NCBI GenBank assembly: GCA_030068075.1
Contig: CM057836.1
Location: 69,229,788 to 69,293,787, forward strand
Reading direction: 5' to 3'
DNA length: 64,000 bases
Source of the DNA: Paguma larvata
Lineage: Eukaryota; Chordata; Mammalia; Carnivora; Viverridae
This document shows, in pieces, positions 1 through 10,306 of this stretch. The notes under the pieces were generated by a model. That model had not been told where the DNA came from. It worked only from the letters and a program-made list of their open reading frames with translations, and did no database searches. The position numbers and the translations under genes are program-made. Each line of letters begins with the position of its first letter. Within the stretch, counting starts at the first letter, position 1.

Positions 1-1159
1 TTTTATAAATTTCATTTTCCTTGTACAATTTCTTCCTTTAAGTGTTTGGCATACTATCAGATCAGAAATCCTTGCCACTTGGAGTTTTGAAGATTTGCTT
101 CCTCAAGTCTCCATTTCAGATTCACTTTTTATCTGTTCTAATAGTAACTTCTTGCATAGCTTTCTGCTGTTGTGTAGAAATATGGTGGCGATTGCAGGGA
201 AAGAAGTGTTATGATTAGGTTAGAGTGTAAGAGTTTAAGAATCCTTTCACCTAAACACTTCGGCAAGGCGATGAGCAAAGAGTTGGAAAAAAATAGTAAC
301 CGTGAGGAAGTTAAATATATTGTCAAAGTAGGTCATTTTGTATTCTACTTAAAGTTCAAATAGGCCAGAGAACATTTTTATGCTGAATTAATCCTGTCCT
401 ATCAAATGCATACCAAACCCCCAGGGAAGCCTGATTATGTAGCTTCAGGGCATATGCTAAGAGGTCAATTGACTCCTTTCTCAGGTTATGATCATCATTA
501 ATGATAATGGACACTCTGTTCTGGGACTGAGGTAAGGGCATACTTTTTTAATTGTCCCTCGATGCTATTGAAAATAATAGACATTTATATAGGAGAATTT
601 AGGAGCATCTCAGGAAGGTGGGTAGAGAAGGTCAGCAGGACAACAGAAAAATCATCCTACCAGTCAAAAGTATTTGGGTAGATGGTGAGTCAGGGTGAAG
701 ATGTGTTTGATAGGAGATTTGCCGCTTTGATATTACTCACTTGTGTGCTTTCAAACTATTCTATAGCCATGGAAGTAAGTTTTCTTTATGCACACCTTCA
801 TCCTTCCTAGCTAGAAAGGTGAAGTGAATAACGTTTTGCAATGCCTTCTATATTGCAGGAAAAATTAAGGGACAAGCTGGAAAACACAAACCTTTTTGTC
901 TTGCATATTCCTGTTAGGTTCACTTCTGTCTGAGAAGATGTCTTAGGAGTCCAGAAGACCCGAGACTGAGTAGGGTCAGCTAATAATTGAAAAAATATTT
1001 GTGGAATCACTGAGCTGTGGAGAAATAAAATTAAAGTTGTAGCTGGACAAGGAATTGAAATCCGAGCGTTGGCAAAACTGAGGCAAATTTCAAAATGAAG
1101 GGGAGAAGTAAAGGCATAAATGGAGAGAGATTCTCAGGATTAAGAATGCGTGAGTTTGA
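1..1159. other. unique-looking non-coding DNA
   Basis: AT-rich sequence in which I recognise no gene, RNA or repeat family. Open frames here are at most 67 codons and show no domain or composition typical of protein. A very old, unrecognisable repeat cannot be excluded by eye. Confidence 0.5.
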
Positions 1160-1388
1160 GGGATACCTGGGTGGCTCAATCGGGTAAGCATCCAACTTCA
1201 GCTCAGGTCATGATCTCAAGGTTCGTGAGTTAGATCCCCGCATCAGGCTCTGTGCTGACAACTCAGGGCCCGGAGCCTGCTTCGGACTCTGTGTCTCCCT
1301 CTCTCTGCTCCTCCCCTGCTTGTGCTCTGTCTTTCTCAAAAATAAATACACATAAAAATTAAAAAATAAAAAAAAAAAACAAAACACA
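1160..1388 (+). mobile_element. felid CAN-SINE (tRNA-derived)
   Basis: The tRNA-like head 'cctgggtggctcaat', the motif 'gtcatgatctc', the CT-rich body and an A-rich tail follow in the expected order. The flanks carry the direct repeat 'tgagtttga' (1151-1159 and 1389-1397), a target-site duplication. The element is moderately diverged. Such SINEs are moved by L1 reverse transcriptase and encode no protein. Confidence 0.93.
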
Positions 1389-1397
1389 TGAGTTTGA

Positions 1398-1984
1398 CAA
1401 AATGAAAAAAAGACTGAAGGACAAGCAATTTGGGCTCCAGGCATTTAGTAGGTCATTTCTATGTAGTTTACATAGATTTTGGTTAGTGTGTTGGGGAGGC
1501 AGATGGCTGAAATATGTTAGAAGTGTATTTATCTTTTATATAAAGTCTGGGTTGGCACTCCAGAGCTTATATGGTAGAGTAGGGTGTTGAGTCATAGGAT
1601 TTTCTTAGGTCATGTTCTACCTGGTGATATTATGTCATCTATGTTTCTGGCGGAGGAACACATGAAGAAGACACAGAGCATATACACTATTTCTTAAGAG
1701 TCTATGAAAAGGAAACCTTTCGGCTTCACTTTGATTACCCAGAACATAGTCTTAGATGACCATGCCTAGAAAAAAAAAATCCAAGTAGTATATTCATTTT
1801 TGAAACAAATTAAAATGGGGTAGGGAACAGTCCCTTTACTAAGAATAAAGGGAAAATTGATATTACAAAACAACTGTGGTAGAGAATGGGCTCTTCCTTA
1901 TAATCTCTAATATCTCTTTCTAAGCCTCCAAGCATATAAGTTAATAGATTTAGTCTGTCCTGTACACTTAAGTTCTTTTTTGTA
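1398..1984. other. unique-looking non-coding DNA
   Basis: No repeat family or gene recognised. Short A-runs occur (for example near 1770) without any retroposon body attached to them. Confidence 0.45.
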
Positions 1985-2440
1985 TTATTTCTGTCATCAT
2001 GCTATAATCTAGATAATTTCTTTATATATTCTAATTTGTTAGTTATATCTTTAGCAATGTCCAATCTGTTTAACAAACAGCCATTTTTTATTTCTGCAAT
2101 TATATTTCTTTGTAGAACTTCATTTAAAAATGTTCAGTATACTTACTTGTTCTGTTCTTCTGTATGCTCATTGTTGTCTTTCCTTGTTTATTAAAATGTT
2201 CATACCTACTTGGTCTAGGCTCTCTATTTGATACTTCGAATATATAGTCCTTGGAGGTCAAAGCACTGTTCCCCCTCCCCTTAGAATTATTATTTTTTAA
2301 TTCATACTGGCTTTTCTCATGTGTTTGTTAGTCTGTAAATATGAGCTAATTGTCTTATTTTAATGGACTGCCATCTGACATTTCCATATTGGGAAATGTT
2401 TGCTTTTATAATTCTGTCAAACTATAATATGCTTAACAAT
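1985..2440 (-). mobile_element. probable ancient L1 (L1ME-like) remnant
   Basis: T-rich sequence whose phrases (for example 'agcaatgtccaatctgttt' and 'atttctgcaattatattt') resemble the reverse complement of old L1ME 3' regions. The same phrase type recurs near 20430. Divergence is high and no termini are visible, so the assignment is tentative. Confidence 0.35.
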
Positions 2441-2867
2441 GACTTAAAGTTATTTTTTCTTTTAAGAGGGGATGTTAAGAGTTATTCCTGTTAGACCAGT
2501 AGTATCACAAAATAGATAAGCTATACAATGCATAGTGTCTTGCTGCAGGAAGGTCCTTAGAGCACCCAGTTAGTCATAGTGCCAGAAAAAAAAGTGTCTG
2601 ATTTACTTCTTAAAAATCTTAGAAGTCTGTAATGGAACACTTCCTACTCGGTATTGAAATCAAGGGAGATAATAGAGTTAAAAGAGTCTTGATAGATTTT
2701 TACTATTTTTCATGATTAACTGTTACTCTCTGAAATGGACAAATCATGCAGTGCTGTCATAAGACAAAATGGTGCTTGATCTTTTCATCTCCTGGTTATA
2801 ATCTGAGACCTTTCCTTGGACCTTTGTTTCTTCTATCAACATTGTTTAAAGTGTCTCTCTCTCTCTG
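2441..2867. other. unique-looking non-coding DNA
   Basis: Nothing recognised apart from a short (CT)n stretch (about 2852-2866) that abuts the A-tail side of the following minus-strand SINE. Confidence 0.4.
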
Positions 2868-3040
2868 TTTTTAATGTTTGTTTCTTTTGAGGGAGAGAGA
2901 GCATGAGTGGGGAAGAGGCAGAAAGGGGAGAGAGAATCCCTATGTGGGGCTGGATCTCATGAAATGTGAGGTCATGAGGTCATGATGTGAGCTGAAATCA
3001 AGAGTCAAACTCTTAACCGACTAGCCACCTAGGTGTCCCT
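2868..3040 (-). mobile_element. CAN-SINE, diverged
   Basis: In reverse complement the order is head 'gggacacctaggtggctag', middle 'catgacctcatgac', purine/pyrimidine-rich body and tail. Many substitutions and a short body mark it as one of the older SINE copies here. No clear target-site duplication is visible. Confidence 0.88.
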
Positions 3041-3950
3041 ATTTTTAAGATCTTAATACAGTGACAAACTTAGTTTACCATAAATTTTGTCCAACAATTT
3101 TTCTCCATTTCAGAGAACTCTTACTAGTAGCATGCAAATTATCTAGACAGGCTGGATTGTGTTTCTAATGAAATGTGATCATAGCACTGAGTAGAGATAA
3201 TTTATAGTTATCAGTACGTCTGGTCCCCAAATTTTTACATATGACTGCTTTAAACAATTTAACTGATAACACTTCCACTAACTTGGGCCAAAGCATTGTC
3301 ATTCTCACTTCCAGAATGGGTAAGTTAAGGTGTATGCAATTCTAATGGGTTTTTCACCAAGGCTTCAAAGCAATATTCCGTTTATAAGAGCTTGTTTTAG
3401 CAGCTAACCAACAGACCTTAAATGTATGCCGGGTGTGATACCCTCTGCTCTCCAATACACCCAGTCTAAAAACGCTGCTGAGAGTACATTTCTCTCCACT
3501 AGAATTTTCCTAGGGGTTCTATCCAGGTGCATGAAATAGTTTGGAGGACCTCACATGCATTTGCATTAAAATTAGAGTCTTATTTGCATATCATTTACAT
3601 ACACCTACACAGACTGTGCCATCTATTCTTAGGCAGCTTTTAGCAAAACATTATTTATTGCTACCATTAAAGTTGACACTTGATTTTTTTTTTTCCTCCT
3701 TTACTTTCCTCATTACCCAATCTTTGACCTCAGAGTTTGACATCAAAGAAATACACAAAGACAATAATGATAGAGAGTACAGAAGTTTTCTGCTGGATTA
3801 TGGTATGAAGAACACAAAACTTTTCCAAGAAACTTTGACATATAGATCAAGATTACACATTTTGGAGTTGGGAGAGAGGTAGATTATTTTTTGAAGGCGA
3901 AAGAGATGAAAGTGTGTTTTAACCATATGAATTTAAAACGCTTGGTGAAG
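3041..3950. other. unique-looking non-coding DNA with two octamer motifs
   Basis: No repeat recognised. It contains two perfect ATTTGCAT octamers (3559-3566 and 3582-3589), the classical POU-factor site, 23 bp apart. A 113-codon frame at 3541-3882 has no recognisable domain and is probably chance. Confidence 0.4.
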
Positions 3951-3951
3951 T

Positions 3952-4340
3952 GAATCATTTATTTAATGAGTATATATTGAATACTATAATAATCAAGGAC
4001 TTGACTAGGTATTGGGCATTCAGCAGTGAATAAAACATATTAAAACCCCCCAAAAATGAACTTATTCTCATTGAGTTTACATTCTAGTTGTTGAGAAGCG
4101 GATTGGGATTGCGAAAGAGCAAATAAGCCAATAAATGTGTAATAGAGTGCTTAAAATAGTGACCAATCCAGAGATTGAAAGAAGAGAAGGTAGTTAGGGA
4201 ATGCAGGATGTGGGGAGAGGGAGACTACAACTTCACAGAGAGTAGTCAGAGAAGATAGCTTTGAGAAGTTTTCATTTCAGTAAAGACATAAAGGAGATAA
4301 GACATACTGACATCTAAGAGAACATCAGTGTCCTTGGGAA
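3952..4340 (-). mobile_element. LINE-2 (L2) 3' fragment
   Basis: The sequence reads as reverse-complement L2: the 'atttatt..gagtatatattgaat' type opening, 'gggcattcagcagtgaataaaac', 'gagtttacattctagttgt', then 'gaccaatcc' and 'aaagacataaaggag'. This order matches the old mammalian L2 tail. High divergence fits its age, and no coding capacity remains. Confidence 0.7.
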
Positions 4341-4459
4341 TTATAGGAAAAACTGATTAAAATGCAAATTATTGGGCTTATCACTCAAAGATCAGATGCA
4401 GGAGGCCTAAGGACTCCAGTTATCTAAATTTTATTAAGTATCTCAAGAGACTCCCATAC

Positions 4460-4480
4460 AAAAAAAAAAAAAAAAAAAAA
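4460..4480 (+). repeat. poly(A) run, 21 A
   Basis: Uninterrupted A-run directly left of the minus-strand L1 terminus. Its strand is opposite to that expected for the L1 tail, so it probably belongs to another, unrecognised retroposon or is a simple expansion. Confidence 0.9.
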
Positions 4481-4687
4481 CCTGAGAAGGTACAGATATT
4501 TCCCATGTATCTACTGTCCCTACACACATACAGCCTCCTCCATCATCAACATCTGTACCAGAGTAATAGGTTTGTTAGAATTGATGAATATACATTTATA
4601 CCCCATTATCATCAGAAGTACATAGTTTAAAGTTCTAGTTGACAGTTCACTCTGGATGTTGTACATCCTATGGTTTTGGACAAATTT

Positions 4688-4958
4688 TTTTTTTTTAGAT
4701 TAAGATGTGGGCATATGTATTAAGTGTATGCTGTACAATGTGTAAGCTGTACAAAGGAGAACATCATGTGTGACAACAGAAAGCACCTGCTTTCTCAAAA
4801 TGGTTCTCCTTCATCTTGGATGGCACCAGGGTTTCACAATCTCTTACCTTACCTCAAACTCTCATAAAAGTATGTTTCTCGCACATGGATGACAAATTAC
4901 TGTGGTTACACAGGGAATATAAATAAGGAACATCTTATTTGGCTATCTTTCTGACCTA
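4688..4958 (-). pseudogene. unidentified retroposed fragment inside L1
   Basis: About 270 bp of non-L1 sequence separates two stretches that join up in the L1 consensus ('ggttttggacaaattt' and 'ggcaaatttattggacac'). A run of 12 T at 4685-4696 is the complement of a poly(A) tail, so the copied RNA was minus-strand sense. Flanks repeat as 'ggacaaattt' and 'ggcaaattt', an imperfect target-site duplication. This fits an L1-mobilised, 5'-truncated mRNA (3' UTR) or non-coding RNA. I do not recognise the parent gene. Confidence 0.55.
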
Positions 4959-5716
4959 GGCAAATTTATTGGACACATATCTATCACTATGGTATTTTTA
5001 CTGTTGTTAAAATCCTCTGAGCTCTGCCTGTTCATCCATACCTACCTCCTAACTCCCTGGCAACTACTCATCTTTTTATTGTCTCCATAGTTTTACTTTT
5101 TGTAGAATGTCTTATAGGATCATTGAAGAGGTAATCTTTTCAGATTGGCTTCTTTCCCTTAGTAATAAACATTTAAGGTTCCTCCATGTTGTTTCATGGC
5201 TTGATAATTCATTTCTTTTTAGTGATGAATAATACTTAGGTTGTGCCACCATTAATTTATCCAGTAATCTACTCGGGGACATTTTGGTGGCTTCCAAGTT
5301 TTGGCAATTATGAATAAAGCTGCTGTAAACATCTGTGTAGTCATAAGTTTTTAACTCTTTTGGGTATATGCCAATGAGAATTGCTGGACCTTATGGTAAG
5401 ACTGTGTTTACTTTCATAAAAAAACAGCCTATTTGTTTTCCAAAATGGCTACATCACTTTGCGTTCTCACCAGTAATGAATGAGAGTTTCAGTTTGTCCA
5501 TATTCTCATCAGCATTTGGTGTTATTGGTGTTCTGGATTTTGACCTTTCTAATAGATGTGTACTGATATCTTTTTTTAATTTGCACTTTTCTGATACGTG
5601 ATGTGAAGCATCTTTTTGTACACTTACTTGCCAGCTGTATATTATATGTGGTTGAGGTGGTTAAGGTCTTTGATCCATTTTTAGGTTGGGTTGTTGGTTA
5701 AAGGTTTCGTTTTGTT

Positions 5717-5915
5717 TTTTTTTTTAAGTTTATTTTGAGAGAGAGAGAGAAAGAGCAAGAGAGAGAGTGTGAGCAGGGGGAGGCAGAGAGAGAGGGAGAC
5801 AGAGAACTCCAAGCAAGCTCTGCACCATCAGCATAGGGACTTGAACTCACCATGAGATAATGACCTCAGCTAAAAAAGAGTCGGACATAATGGTCTAAGC
5901 CACCCAGGCACCCCT
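5717..5915 (-). mobile_element. CAN-SINE inserted in L1
   Basis: Reverse complement shows the head 'aggggtgcctgggtggctta' followed by the usual body and a long GA-rich/T-rich left end (tail). It interrupts the L1 3' UTR between 'ttgttggttaaagg' and 'taaagtgctttttaaaat'. Moderate divergence. Confidence 0.92.
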
Positions 5916-6114
5916 AAAGTGCTTTTTAAAATTTTTGTTTAACAGTTCTTTGATACTCGTCTTTTGCAAACATTTTATCCCACTCTGTGCCTTGTCTTAA
6001 ACTCTTTACATTGTCTTTAACAGGGCACAAAGTTTTTAGTTTGAAGTCCAGTTTATCAGTTAGTTATTCCTTTTATGAATTAGAACTTTGGTGTATATCT
6101 GAAATGTTATTGTC

Positions 6115-6198
6115 CTGGGCATTGAAGAGTGCACTTGTTAGGATGAGCACTGGGTGTTGTATGGAAACCAATTTGACAATAAATTATATATAAAAAAA
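6115..6198 (+). mobile_element. very short 5'-truncated felid L1 tail (84 bp)
   Basis: It contains the felid L1 3' end 'gatgagcactgggtgttgta', then 'caatttgacaataaat' and an A-tail. Flanks repeat as 'atgttattgtc' (6104-6114) and 'atgctattgtc' (6199-6209), a target-site duplication with one change. The surrounding old L1 reads through once this piece is removed. It was therefore an independent, severely truncated L1 insertion. Confidence 0.82.
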
Positions 6199-7387
6199 AT
6201 GCTATTGTCTTACCCAAGGCCATCTAGTTTCTCTCCTTTATCTTGTAGGAGTTTTATACTTGGGCATTTGTATTTAGGTCTCTGACTTATGTTGAGTTGA
6301 TTTTAGTGATATGTTTAAGACCTATGTTGAGATTTTTTTTTCTTTTTAGATGTAAATGTCCTCTTGTTCGAAACACTATTTGTTGAAAGACTATCTTTGT
6401 TCTACTGTGTTGCTTGTTCTTTATCAAGGATGAGTTGACTATGTGGGTCTACTTCTGACCTCTTTATTCTTTTCCATTCATCCATTTGTTTATTGTTTGG
6501 GCAGTGCCATACTGTTTTGATTACTATAGTTTATAGTAATTCTTGTAGTAAGGTGACATCAGTCCTCCACCTTTGTTCTGCTCATTCAATATTAAAATGA
6601 CTATCATTGGTTTTTTTTGCCTCTCCATATAAACTCGAGAATCAATTTGTCAATATCCACAGAATAATTTTCTGTGGTTTTCATTGGGATTACATTGAAT
6701 CTGGAATCAAGTTGGAACAACAAATATACCAACAATATTGAGTCTACATATCCATGAATATGGAATATCCATTTATTTCTTCTTTGATACCTTTAACATC
6801 ATGCATATTTCATACATCAAATTTCACCTAAATATTTTATTTTGGGAGCAATAATAATTCTGCTTGTTATTTTGCTGATACACAGGAAAATGACTTCTGT
6901 GTATTAACCATGTAAAATGAAACCTTGCTATAATGATTATGAGTTGTAGTCCTAAACTGGACTCTTTCATATTGTTTACATCGACAATCATTTAATCTGT
7001 AAATACTGACAGTTTTATTCCTTCTCAAAATATATGTTTGTAATTTCATATTCCTGTCTTACTCCATTAGCTACACTTTCAGTACAGTATTGAAAAGGGT
7101 TAGTTAGAGGGAACATCTTTGCCTTGTTCCTGAACACTGTGGTAATGCTCTGGTTCTTTACCACTTGGTATGACACTAGCTGTAGGGTTTTTTTGTTTTG
7201 TCTCTTTGTTTTTATTTTTTTTTTTGTAGATTGTCCTCATTAAGTTGAGGAAGTTACCCTCTCTTCCTAGTTTGTTGAGAGTTTTTATCAGGAGTAGGTG
7301 TTGAATTTTATTAAATGCTTTTTCTGTATCTATTTATAATATCTGATTTTTCTACTTGAGATTGTTAATGGGATGGATTACATGGAT

Positions 7388-7412
7388 TTTTGTTGTTGTT
7401 GTTGTTATTGTT
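7388..7412. repeat. (TTG)n simple repeat
   Basis: Short run of TTG units, with one TTA variant, inside the antisense L1 ORF2 remnant. It is a small expansion in an already T-rich sequence. Confidence 0.8.
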
Positions 7413-7769
7413 GTACGTTGAAGGAAACTTACATACCCAGGATAAATCCCATGTGGTAGTGGTGTAGAATTGTTTTTACACATTGTCGAATTCTATTTGG
7501 TAACATCATTCATAGGGTTTTCTTATATATTCATTATACATATTGTTCTGTTTTTCTTTCCTTGAAATGTCTTTAACTGCCTTTGGAATTAGGGTAGTGC
7601 TGGTCTTGTAGAATGAGTTTGGAAGGATTCCTTCTGCCTCTGTCTACTGAAAGAGAAATGGTACAATTTTTTCCTTAAAAGTTCAGTAGAATTCAAGCAT
7701 TCAAGTGAAATCATCTGGACCTGGTGTTGCCTATATTGGAAGGTTATTGATTACTGATTTTATTTCTTT

Positions 7770-7980
7770 TTTTAATGTTTTTATTTATTTTTGAGAGACA
7801 TAGAGACAGAGTGTGAGCAGGGGAAGGGCAGAGAGAGAGGGAGACACAGAATCCAAAGCAGGCCCCAGGCTCCGAGCCATCAGCACAGAGCCCGACACAG
7901 GGCTCGGAACTCACAGACTGTGAGATCATGACCTGAGCTGAAGTCGGCCACCTAACCAACTGAGCCATCCAGGCGCACCT
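7770..7980 (-). mobile_element. felid CAN-SINE with 16-bp TSD
   Basis: Well-preserved element in reverse complement (head 'aggtgcgcctggatggctca'). The flanks are a perfect direct repeat 'ctgattttatttcttt' (7754-7769 and 7979-7994). It interrupts L1 ORF2 remnants. Low divergence suggests a felid-lineage insertion. The open frame 7744-7968 is a by-product of the SINE. Confidence 0.95.
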
Positions 7981-8466
7981 GATTTTATTTCTTTATAAGG
8001 TAAAGGCCATTCAGATTTGCAACTTACTTCTGTGAAGGTTTTAACAGGTTTCGTCTTGAAGGAATTGCTCCATATCATCTAGGTTACCAAATTTTGTGGG
8101 CAGAGTCAATAATATTCCTTTCTTATGCTTTTAATGTTCTTGGTATCAGCAGTGACATACCGTTTTTGATTTCTAATGGTAGCTTTTCTCTCTCTTTTTT
8201 CTTAGTCTGACTAGAGGCTTTGGAAATATTGTTGCTTTTCCTTTTTCTGACAATTGCCATTGTGCCTTTGTCACACCATTTATAGTTGCTCCATAGTTGT
8301 GGAAATTGTGTACTTTTAAAATTTTTAGATGTTTTACTCTTGCCTTTCCAGTTTTGGAATTTTCTATTATATTTTCAAGCTCAGTGATTTTTTGCCTCAG
8401 CCATGTTCAGTGTACGAATGGGTCCATCAAAGGGATTCTTCGTTTCTCTCTTAGTGTTTTTGATTG

Positions 8467-8510
8467 TTATCCTTTCTTTTTGATTATTTGTTATCCTTTC
8501 TTTTTGATTA
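8467..8510. repeat. 24-bp tandem duplication
   Basis: The string 'ttatcctttctttttgatta' occurs at 8467-8486 and again at 8491-8510, a period of 24 bp. It is a local duplication within the L1ME remnant. Confidence 0.85.
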
Positions 8511-8639
8511 CTTCTTAGAATATATATCTTTCCTATGTTGGTCATCTGTTCTTACATGTTATATACTTACTCCACTGAAATACTTATTAATCATTAACAA
8601 ATCCTGATTTGGTAATTCCAATATTCCTCTTGTTAGAAA

Positions 8640-9105
8640 GTGGAGCCCCAACACTGAGAAGGCACTTCGATACCAGAAAAGGATGCATGCAACTCCATAG
8701 AGTTAACACAGAAGTGTATGCAGGATAACAAACTGATGGAGGGTGGGAATTGGGCTGTCAATCATTTGGGTGCTGCATAGCTGCAAACTTCACCAAGTTT
8801 GGTAGTTCTTATAGAGTGAGGGGATGGTCATAGTGGTGGGGTCAACGGGTTTAACATTTAACAGACCTTTTGGTGCCATAATGCACCACAGCGGGGGAAG
8901 AGGAGAAACTGTATTTTCTCTACTATTATGCAAACACATTTAGGAAAGATCAAAAGAAGATTTTTTGCATTTTGGTCAGAGCAAGCATTAATATCCAAGG
9001 GGTCTGGAACACATGGCTTAGAGAAAGGCCCTTGCATAAACTTGAAGAAGATGAAGGGCCAAAGATGGTGTTCACGTTGTCAGCACTCCAACCCCTGCCA
9101 TTATG
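8640..9105. mobile_element. unclassified insert of about 0.47 kb in L1ME
   Basis: The L1ME phrase before it ('tttggtaattccaatattcc') and the one after it ('gttctgatgctttttcagtc') are adjacent in the consensus. The intervening segment is therefore inserted. It starts near 'tggagccccaacactgag' and shows no poly(A), tRNA-like head or reading frame I recognise. An LTR or DNA-transposon relic is possible; I cannot name it. Confidence 0.4.
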
Positions 9106-9512
9106 GGACTGTAGTTCTGATGCTTTTTCAGTCTCTTCAAACTGAGTTTTCTGCATTTTAGTATGCCTTGTAATTTTTTGTTAAGGTGGGCAAGATGGAC
9201 TAGGTAAAAGGAACTGACCTAAATGGGCTTTTAGTCATGTAGAGGTTAAGAAGTGGAGAAAAGAAGGAGTGTTTTATAGTCTGATTTTTTTGGGGAGCCC
9301 ATACCACTGAACTCAGAATTTCATCAGTGGTTCTCCATTCTTCCCCTTAGGTGGAACAAAATGGTTAAATGGAGCTGGAATTGAATATTAACCTTATGCC
9401 AGGTAGTTGAAGCTCTGAATAAACACCAGCAGATTAAGCTCTGGTTCATAATTATCTCCTGACAGCAAGCCTCATGGAGAAGAACAGCATGCTCTGGTGT
9501 ATTTCAAAATAG

Positions 9513-9518
<6 letters not shown>

Positions 9519-9553
<35 letters not shown>
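9519..9553. repeat. (TC)17 microsatellite
   Basis: Perfect TC dinucleotide run of about 35 bp inside the L1ME remnant. It is long enough to be length-polymorphic. Confidence 0.97.
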
Positions 9554-9555
<2 letters not shown>

Positions 9556-10084
9556 TAAAAGTAGGAGGGGTTTTTTTTCTCCGTTGTTCATTGTGAGGAC
9601 CTGATAAAGCTGCTGGAAGTAAAACTGAAAGTGTGGGCCCTTCATACCTATCACTAGTTACTCCTGGGGCTTTTAACTATCAGACTTGTGCACAGTAAGC
9701 TTCTAGAAATTCCTTACTTACAGTCTAGATTTTCCTACCCCCGTACTGTACCTAGAGGTGTCTGTTCCTTGGTTTCTGCTCCAGTAAATGGTAATTCTCT
9801 GTAGCTATCAGCTTGTATCTTCTGTTTTTCTGTCAGTGGTCGGCTCTGTGACCTCACTTCTCTGATAGACCTATGAGGAAGGGTAAATTTTTAAGTTTTC
9901 CTAGCTTTTTATTATTAGGCTGGAACGGCAAATACTAAGCTGGGAACATGCTGGACAGGAAACCATTGACTATACTTGCATTGAAAAGTCTCTTTACTAC
10001 CTTCAGGTAATACTTAACTAAAGCAAAACATGGGAACTTTTGTAGCACTTGAGTTTACTCCTCTTAGGTTAGAATGTTCTAAGA

Positions 10085-10292
10085 GGGGCACCTGGGTGGC
10101 TCAGTCGGTTGGGCGGCCGACTTCAGCTCAGGTCATGATCTTGCAGTCTGCATCGGGCTCTGTGCTGATGGCTTGGAGCCTGGAGCCTGCTTCGGATTCT
10201 GTGTCTCCCTCTCTCTCTGCCCTTCCCCTGTTCACGCTGTGCCTCTATGTCTCTCAAAAATAAACATTAAAGAAAATTAGAAAAAAAAGAAA
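10085..10292 (+). mobile_element. felid CAN-SINE with 14-bp TSD
   Basis: Intact head 'ggcacctgggtggctcagtc', CT-rich stretch and A-rich tail. About 20 bp of the usual central region is missing after 'gatcttgcagtctgc'. Perfect target-site duplication 'agaatgttctaaga' (10071-10084 and 10293-10306). Low divergence implies a fairly recent insertion. Confidence 0.96.
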
Positions 10293-10306
10293 AGAATGTT
10301 CTAAGA

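Larger units (their letters stand above)
4482..8250 (-). mobile_element. old L1 (L1M class), 3' UTR into ORF2, interrupted
   Basis: Reads on the plus strand as antisense L1: the 3' UTR starts at 'tatttcccatgtatctactg', followed by 'aattcatttctttttagtga' and 'gcaattatgaataaagctgc'. ORF2 (endonuclease/reverse transcriptase) follows, for example 'ttgccttgttcctgaacac' near 7115 and 'gtagaatgagtttggaagg' near 7608. Many stops and indels show that ORF2 is dead. It is split by later insertions at 4688-4958, 5717-5915, 6115-6198 and 7770-7980, so it predates all of them. Confidence 0.9.
8255..9980 (-). mobile_element. ancient L1ME-type 3' region, interrupted
   Basis: The antisense phrases 'caagctcagtgattttttgc', 'gttcttacatgttatatact', 'tttagtatgccttgtaattt' and 'taaaaggaactgacctaaat' occur in the order of old L1ME 3' ends, continuing to 'ctgtgacctcacttctctg' near 9850. 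The L1ME order is broken between about 8640 and 9105 by foreign sequence. No coding capacity remains. Confidence 0.68.

Noticed and set aside
3541..3882. 113-codon plus-strand frame
   Set aside because: No domain, no coding-like bias and no gene context.
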